64,000 bases of DNA, taken from contig JABYQQ010000020.1 of assembly GCA_022605405.1 (NCBI GenBank), forward strand, positions 620,001-684,000, written 5' to 3'. Below are positions 58,809-64,000 of the stretch, in pieces. The position numbers were made by a program, and so were the translations under genes. How positions within the stretch are numbered: the first letter of the stretch is position 1; each line of letters begins with the position of its first letter. The DNA is from Earliella scabrosa (taxonomy: Eukaryota; Basidiomycota; Agaricomycetes; Polyporales; Polyporaceae). A model generated the notes under the pieces. It made no database searches. It was not told the origin of the DNA and was given only the letters and a program-made list of their open reading frames with translations.

Positions 58809-59114
58809 CTCACCTGTATCCTCAAGATTGTATACAAGTGGCTTCCTTGCACCGTGACCTGATGAGGTACGAGTAACTCGAGGCTGGCATGCGAGCCTAT
58901 GATTTTCGGCCCTCTGACATGCGCAGACTCTAGTCGACTGATGCTCATGATGATTGCAAGAACGTGTTCACCAAACGGACGCCTCTTTCAAGCCCACATT
59001 AATTCCAAAGACGATTTGGTGTTGGGCTCTCGCGTTACCAAAGATGGGCAGGATGTAAGGCTATCGACAACGTAGCTTGTGCGATACCGTGGCCAATATC
59101 ACGCGTATGTCCAT
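58809..59114. other. Short intergenic stretch
   Basis: It may contain the first exon of the uncertain protein at its left part; otherwise nothing. Confidence 0.4.
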
Positions 59115-59944
59115 TCACACATCCTTCTCAAAGTCCACGCCCCCGATCGCGTCAAACTCCCCCATAAACTTCGTCCAACGGCCATCATCCCACTCCATCA
59201 CGTCCCTCCACTCCTTGCTATCCTCGCCAAAAACGGTCTTGATCCACGTCAAGAACGCCGCGACCGTCACATCGGCATATGCAATGCTCTCCCCGGTGAA
59301 GAACAGCTTCTCGGCCCCGTCTGCCTCGATCCACCCCTTGAACATATGCAGGCCGTCCTCAACGGCCTTCCAGTGCTTTGCCCGCTTCTCACTCCCTTCC
59401 GGTGCGACGTCCTCCAGCCTCCCGAACCGGGCCTCGCGCGTCCGCCGGAAGTACTCCTGGCTGTACGGATTCAACTGCGCCCACGTCGGAAGGAGACCGA
59501 CGTGCATCAGGTCCGTTGCGAGCACGATGCGGAACGCCTCTGTGAACGTTTCGTGCAAGGCGTCGGTGCCCTTCGGGATGAGGACCGGGTTGGGGTACGT
59601 CCTGTCGAGGTACCGCGCGATGGCCGCGGACTCTGTCACCGTCGTGCCCGTATTGGGGTCGTAGATCATGGGGAGGGTGTAGTGCGGCGCGCCATCCGCA
59701 GTGGTCGAGGTAGGGGTCGCCCCGAGCTTCTTTGCGAGAGGAGCGATGTCGGGGTACTCGACCCAGACGGTCTTGTAGGGGAGGCTTTTGATGTTCAAGC
59801 AGTACCTGTGAGGGACGTTAGACTCAGGCGAGTGAGTCGACGCTTAATTGAGGGTACTCACCTCGTTTTCCAGGTGTTGGGCGACCACGCTCTGTACTTG
59901 GATGCGTTTCCGGGAATATCGTAGAAGATGATGGGCTCGGACAT
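59115..59944 (-). CDS. Glutathione S-transferase, fungal GSTFuA-like
   Basis: Exons 59944-59862 and 59805-59115 join at GTGAGT/CACAG in phase 2, giving 257 aa. The N-terminus MSEPIIFYDIPGNASKYRAW then SPNTWKTRYCLNIKSL is diagnostic: a thioredoxin-fold domain with the AWSPNTWKTR segment of the basidiomycete GSTFuA class. PYKTVWVEYPDI and the glutathione-site TVTESAAIARYLD (Glu-Ser) follow. The all-helical C-terminal domain has YFTGESIAYAD-like FFTGESIAYADVTVAAFLTW, the structural motif of GSTs. GSTFuA proteins bind plant wood extractives and catalyse glutathione conjugation or peroxide reduction. They are expanded in wood decayers, which supports the ecological guess. Cytosolic, no signal peptide. 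Good confidence in class, none for the substrate. Confidence 0.93.
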
Positions 59945-60341
59945 GTCGCAGTACTTGCGCAAAGATTTCGAACATGCTCGCTCGCCTTGTCTCGAGGCCG
60001 TAGGAGGCAACTCCCATCGATGACGTCTTCAGATGTGACGCCGACTTGTCAAGATCTGTCATGCATGACGAACATGTTCATACCCCACGAATCGAGCGAT
60101 GCACAGCGCTGCCCAGTGCCCATTGATGTAGAAATTCTCACTTGCCACATCGCAGAGCAGGTCAACGATGGACACCAGTATCAATGCGCATCTGACCAAT
60201 GTTCGTGATTCTCCATATACAAATGCTACGATTAACTAACCATCGACGTCCAGTCAACATGATTTCATGCTTCTCCACGATATCAGCAGCGAGACATTAG
60301 GATATGTAACAGATACATGCGAGCCGCTCCAGATCTCAAAC
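59945..60341. other. Intergenic
   Basis: Promoter of the GST and 3' flank of the secreted protein. Nothing else recognised. Confidence 0.5.
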
Positions 60342-60905
60342 TCAGGCCGTGACGGTGCGCGTAACGGTAGCCGTGCGGCCAGTCGCTGTCTTGGTCACAA
60401 CGACTACAGCGGTGGTAGTCGCGACGCGGGTAGTGCTCTTCGTGATGAGCGAAATCGCGGTCGCTGTCTCGCGAACAGTGGTGGTGATCGTCGACGTGGA
60501 TCTGACGGTCGATGTGGTGTACGCGGTGGCAAGCGCAGTGACTGTTGCGGTGTTCGAGATCGTCGACGTCACGGTCGAGGAGACGGTGTTCGTGACAGGA
60601 GTCGCGGTCGCGGTGACAGTCACTGTGGACTGCGAGGCGGCCTGACGCTTGGATGGGAAGACATGATAGCTGCCGTGAATGGCATGAGGAGCGTCGTACG
60701 CGGAATAGGCGTTGGTGATTGTTGCGGGATACGACGACAGAGGCTTTGTTGCTTCTCTGCGGACTGGGGGGATCGCTGTGCACAAGCAAAGTGAGTGAAC
60801 GTGGTCGATGGCGAGGGAGGGATATGACTAACCTTTGGTCTCTACCCCTGCGAGAGTGGCAAGGAACACAGTGATGAGGACGACGATGATGTTAGAGGCG
60901 TGCAT
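60342..60905 (-). CDS. Small secreted Thr/Val-rich protein, 168 aa
   Basis: Exons 60905-60833 and 60775-60342 join at GTTAGT/CACAG in phase 1. The N-terminus MHASNIIVVLITVFLATLAG is a good signal peptide, and exon 1 ends just after it (VETK). The mature part has a KR site (FPSKRQAASQ) that could be cut by a Kex2-type protease. After it comes a region made almost only of Thr, Val, Ser and Ala (STVTVTATATPVTNTVSST and more), probably heavily O-mannosylated. No Cys in the mature part, no GPI signal at the end (ATVTRTVTA). It could be a cell-wall or surface protein or a released low-complexity peptide. Unknown function. A TATATAAG box lies 86 bases upstream. Confidence 0.8.
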
Positions 60906-60990
60906 GTTGGAAACAGGTGTAGTGGTGAGATGGTAATGCTTGAAGGTTGAGGATGGGATTGGTGCTGGTTTTGGGAACCATCATCGTGTT

Positions 60991-60998
60991 CTTATATA
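60991..60998 (-). promoter_or_regulatory. TATA box of the secreted protein gene
   Basis: TATATAAG lies 86 bases upstream of the ATG at 60905. Confidence 0.6.
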
Positions 60999-62138
60999 CA
61001 TGATACATCGCAGTGGAGTCGTTCAACGATGCGTGACAGACTCGGAGTCGACAATAGCCACTTTACCCGACCTCTCACTGAGGCAATGCGTATTGTCTTC
61101 ATCTGTCTTGCCCGCGCTCCCGCATCACAGCCATTTTCGTCATCACAGGAGCTCTCAGAACATCAAGGCCGCGGAGAAGTGAGGAAGTGAACTGTTAACA
61201 CACTACCGAGCTGGCAGAGGAACCAACTAAGGTTGCACAGCCACCCGTTACGGATTTTGCCGGGCGCTCGCATGCGCGTCGCCGCGCGGCAGCTCGCGGC
61301 AGTCTTTCATCTTGACAAACGAACGCATGTTTTCAGGGGACCAGTACCTCGTGCTGTAAGTATCTAGTCATGTTGCTGTGACGCTAAGTAACTGAGCTCA
61401 GACCGCAGAATATGTCAGCCATAATATTCATAACAGACCGACCAGTGGTCGCACGCTGGGTAGCCAGCATGCCGCGGAGATCTCAGGTTTACTTAGTCTG
61501 CTTCCGCTCGTCGGTCCGCATATAGTTGGTGAGATTGCAAGCTCTGCAAGCTGTTGTCACCGAGTCGGCATTAACCTCCCGAGTCGCTCCATGCAGAGAC
61601 GTCACCGTCGGAGGTCGAGCCTCTTCGGGACTGTCGATCCTTACAAATGAGGGTACCCCCTCGCGGGAGTGCGTATCCGAAGGCTGCTCAACTCCGAGAC
61701 TGGTCCCGTTCACAACTAGAGTGCGCCAAAGTCCACCATTGCCGATGGTGAGGTCATACTCACGCCGTCCGACCATCGTCATATCCTACGTTAACGACCC
61801 AACTTGGCTGTTTACGACCTGCTCATGATCGACGCTAGACTACTCGGTGTGGGGCTTGTCCATGTCAGCACGGTTACGAGCAGAGTGCTGTATCCGTCTC
61901 GTACCTCTCTACCTCGTGGATCGCTCTGCCAATCCATTGTTGACCTCACACCATGCGCCGTGCACCGCTACAGCGCTGCATTCTACTTCCCAAGACCCGA
62001 TAAGACGGGTTGCAAAGCTCGGAAAGAGTCAAGAGCGAATGACACCGAGTCATGGATAGCGGAATAGTCGACAACGAGACTAGTCGAGATGGCCGCTACC
62101 ACTCGTACGCCCGAAACTTGCCCCTCGTTGTCTAGCTT
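60999..62138. other. Intergenic
   Basis: No exon recognised in about 1.1 kb. Short frames on both strands overlap and look like chance. Confidence 0.45.
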
Positions 62139-63561
62139 TCAGTTCTTGAGGCGCTTTCCCCACCACTCCGTCTGCCTGGGAGCCCTCACCACAGCCGCCC
62201 AGCCGCCATCCGAGCCCGTCTTCGCCTTTCTCAAGAGCGCCGCCGTGAGCGCGTACTTGCGGACGCGCTCTTCATTCTTCAAGATCGAGTGAGCGATCAC
62301 GAGACGGATGAGCGTTGGCTCCCACAGAGTGGGGTGCGTGTAGTCCTCCTGCTCCATGATGGTCTGCAGGTACATCGCCCGCATGAAGCCGTTCATGCGC
62401 TCGTACGTGCCGACCACCTCCTGAACAGTGCGCGCCATCACGGTCTCGTAGACCATAGGGGCGCCGTCCGCGAGCCACTTCTGGAACGCTGCTTCGTCGT
62501 CAGCCCTGGCAGCGTCCGAGTTGCGCGTGGCGAGGAGCGCGCGATGCATGTTGCTGATGTACCGTGCCTCGATCCTCCGGTCGCACGACTTGCACTTGCA
62601 CACGAACTTGTACCTGCGGAGCAGCTCTGCAGCCCGCTGGTGTTGGGGCGTAGTGAGGTCGACATAGGGGAGGGTGATCTGCTCGCCGCGGCGAATGGGA
62701 GCACGCGCGCGGAGCGTCATAGTCAACGTCGCGACATCGAATTGGTAACAGGCATTTGGGCAGCAACTGCGACACAGGAATGTGTGTAAATGAGCCACGC
62801 GCTTCGGCCTCCAGCCAGGGGAAATGAGCTGACCTGTGGTTCGCGCGCGAGATATCCCTGGATACGGCAGCGTAATGGGCGTCGTACCCCGGTAGTGCCC
62901 CGACGGCGAAGCTGTTGGTGTCACAAATCCCCTTCAGATGGGATGGCCAGTCCGGTCCCTTGGCGTTCATGAGGGCGTAAACAGCCGCTCGGTTCTCGGG
63001 AAGAAGCACCTGCCCCACGAGATACTCGTAAATCTGAAGCGTTTGTTGAATCGTAGAGCCCGGTAGAGCGACGGGGTACATCATGAGCGGACGTTCGCAT
63101 ACGATGGTTTGTCCGCGCGCAATGTCCGCAGTTGCTATCATGCTCTGTCCGAACCCTGGGACGGGCGCGATCTTGTACACAGGTGGAAATGGGGTGGAAA
63201 ATGGCATCGGGAAGTCGGGGCATGTCGTGCGTCGTACCTCCTCCTCCATACCCTCGTACAGCAGGACTCCCGTCACGAGATGAGGGGGCAGACCCTCTCC
63301 GGATGGGTAGTTTTTGTAGAGCACCTTGCGGCCTAGCATCGGAAGGAGGTCCGGCATACTCGAGACGTTTTGCGTGAACGGCACCGGCGACGGTATCTTG
63401 ATTAGTTCGTGCGGACCGGGAGTTGGCAACGGGGCGGATGGGGAGTTGGCCAGAAGGACGGAGGGAGACGTCGGCTGTGATGTCCCCGGTATTATAGCAG
63501 ACGTAGTCGACGTCGCTCCTGGCTTTCCGCGGTCGCGGTCGAGGAGGAATCCACGGCGCAT
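62139..63561 (-). CDS. SET-domain protein, paralogue 3, intact motif
   Basis: The ATG at 63561 opens MRRGFLLDRDRGKPGATSTT. An earlier in-frame ATG at 63627 exists, but the MRRGFLL start matches paralogue 1. Exon 1 runs to ANH and joins, across a GTCAGC to CGCAG intron near 62835-62769, to SCCPNACYQFDVATLTMTLR, the SET NHSCxPN motif. Other features are GFGQSMIATADIARGQTIVC, GEQITLPYVD and the post-SET cysteines RYKFVCKCKSCDRR. The protein ends EWWGKRLKN. In TLPYVD the aromatic Tyr of motif IV is kept. It is likely a lysine methyltransferase of unknown target, about 440 aa. A pyrimidine-rich leader (coding strand) and a TATAAGC box lie upstream. Confidence 0.86.
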
Positions 63562-63589
63562 GTTGGCGTCGGGGAAGGGGAAGAATGCT

Positions 63590-63618
63590 GAGAGGGAGAG
63601 AGAGGGAGAGGGAGAGAG
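63590..63618. repeat. GA-rich (CT on the gene strand) leader tract
   Basis: Almost pure purine GAGAGGG-type run just upstream of the ATG of SET paralogue 3, in the expected 5' leader. Confidence 0.6.
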
Positions 63619-63640
63619 CGGACGCATGGCCCAGGCAGCG

Positions 63641-63647
63641 GCTTATA
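63641..63647 (-). promoter_or_regulatory. TATA box of SET paralogue 3
   Basis: TATAAGC lies 80 bases upstream of the ATG at 63561. Confidence 0.6.
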
Positions 63648-63926
63648 TGCTACGGACAATAGAGTTTAGCATAGGTAACGTGCTGTAACCGTCGTCTGTT
63701 GATGGTGCTCTCGCGGATCGCGCACCGAAGGCCCTTCTAGAATGGCGGCCGTGCCCCACTCAGCAGGAAGTCAGCCTACGCAACAGTCCGGCTTTGCGTG
63801 GCGAGAATGTCTACGCCAGCGGGATCGCTGAGTGCTATATCAACTACCGGTGCATGCGACCACGGCTCTTGAGCGTAGACTGACATATCTCCCTATTCTC
63901 GATATCAATCAACTCGACGCATCAAC
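63648..63926. other. Divergent promoter region
   Basis: Upstream region shared by SET paralogue 3 and the gene at the right edge. No further feature. Confidence 0.4.
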
Positions 63927-64000
63927 ATGCGGTTCGCGCCTCATCTGCAATACAACTCAGTCGATGGATTCAAGAGCGACAGTGAGGAAGAGTACCTTGC
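63927..64000 (+). CDS. Start of an unidentified gene cut by the right edge
   Basis: ATG after ATCAAC opens MRFAPHLQYNSVDGFKSDSE and stays open to the edge. The context before the ATG (ATCAACATG) suits a fungal start. Too short to identify; it could also be chance. Confidence 0.35.
   Translation, partial: MRFAPHLQYNSVDGFKSDSEEEYL

Overview
The window looks like nuclear DNA of a filamentous basidiomycete, most likely a wood- or litter-decaying agaricomycete. Genes are split by many short introns (about 50-70 bases, GT-AG). Many starts have a TATAA box 40-90 bases upstream. The families are typical of that group: a HET-domain protein, BTB/POZ proteins, F-box protein, DUF6534-type seven-helix proteins, a GSTFuA-like glutathione transferase, and single-helix Ser/Thr-rich membrane proteins. 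No rRNA, convincing tRNA or CRISPR array was seen. All splice structures were read by eye. Where exons join in frame at consensus sites I give coordinates.

Layout. 0-7 kb: start of a mannitol-1-phosphate 5-dehydrogenase gene (cut by the left edge), a five-exon conserved agaricomycete protein, the first of three BTB proteins, and a short-chain dehydrogenase (SDR). 8.9-12.9 kb: a HET-domain protein and a single-helix glycoprotein-like membrane protein, with a possible decayed relative next to it. 14.8-16.8 kb: xylulokinase. 17.4-18.07 kb: an unannotated non-autonomous transposon of 672 bp with 154-bp inverted repeats and an exact 8-bp target duplication. 18.7-24.2 kb: two paralogous multi-helix membrane proteins flanking an F-box gene. 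26.6-28 kb: second BTB gene. 29-31 kb: a DUF6534 seven-helix protein with many exons, one apparently only 10 nt long.

32-45 kb is a transport and detoxification-like stretch. It holds a full-length ABCC-type ABC transporter, an isoprenylcysteine-methyltransferase-like membrane protein, an SDR without its catalytic Tyr and Lys, and a PCA1-like P1B heavy-metal ATPase with a Cys-rich N-terminus. 45-49.6 kb: MYND zinc-finger protein, third BTB gene, and a small protein of unknown function. 49.6-52 kb appears empty. 52-54.2 kb: a long disordered protein. 54.7-63.6 kb: three SET-domain paralogues on the minus strand, with a GST and a small secreted Thr/Val-rich protein between the second and third. 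The first SET copy has lost the NHSCxPN motif. The first codons of another gene lie at the right edge.

I see no obvious metabolic cluster. The themes are recent small-scale duplication (3 BTB, 3 SET, 2 membrane proteins) and neofunctionalisation or decay of single copies. The most notable items are the complete TIR element, the motif-less SET paralogue and the active-site-less SDR.
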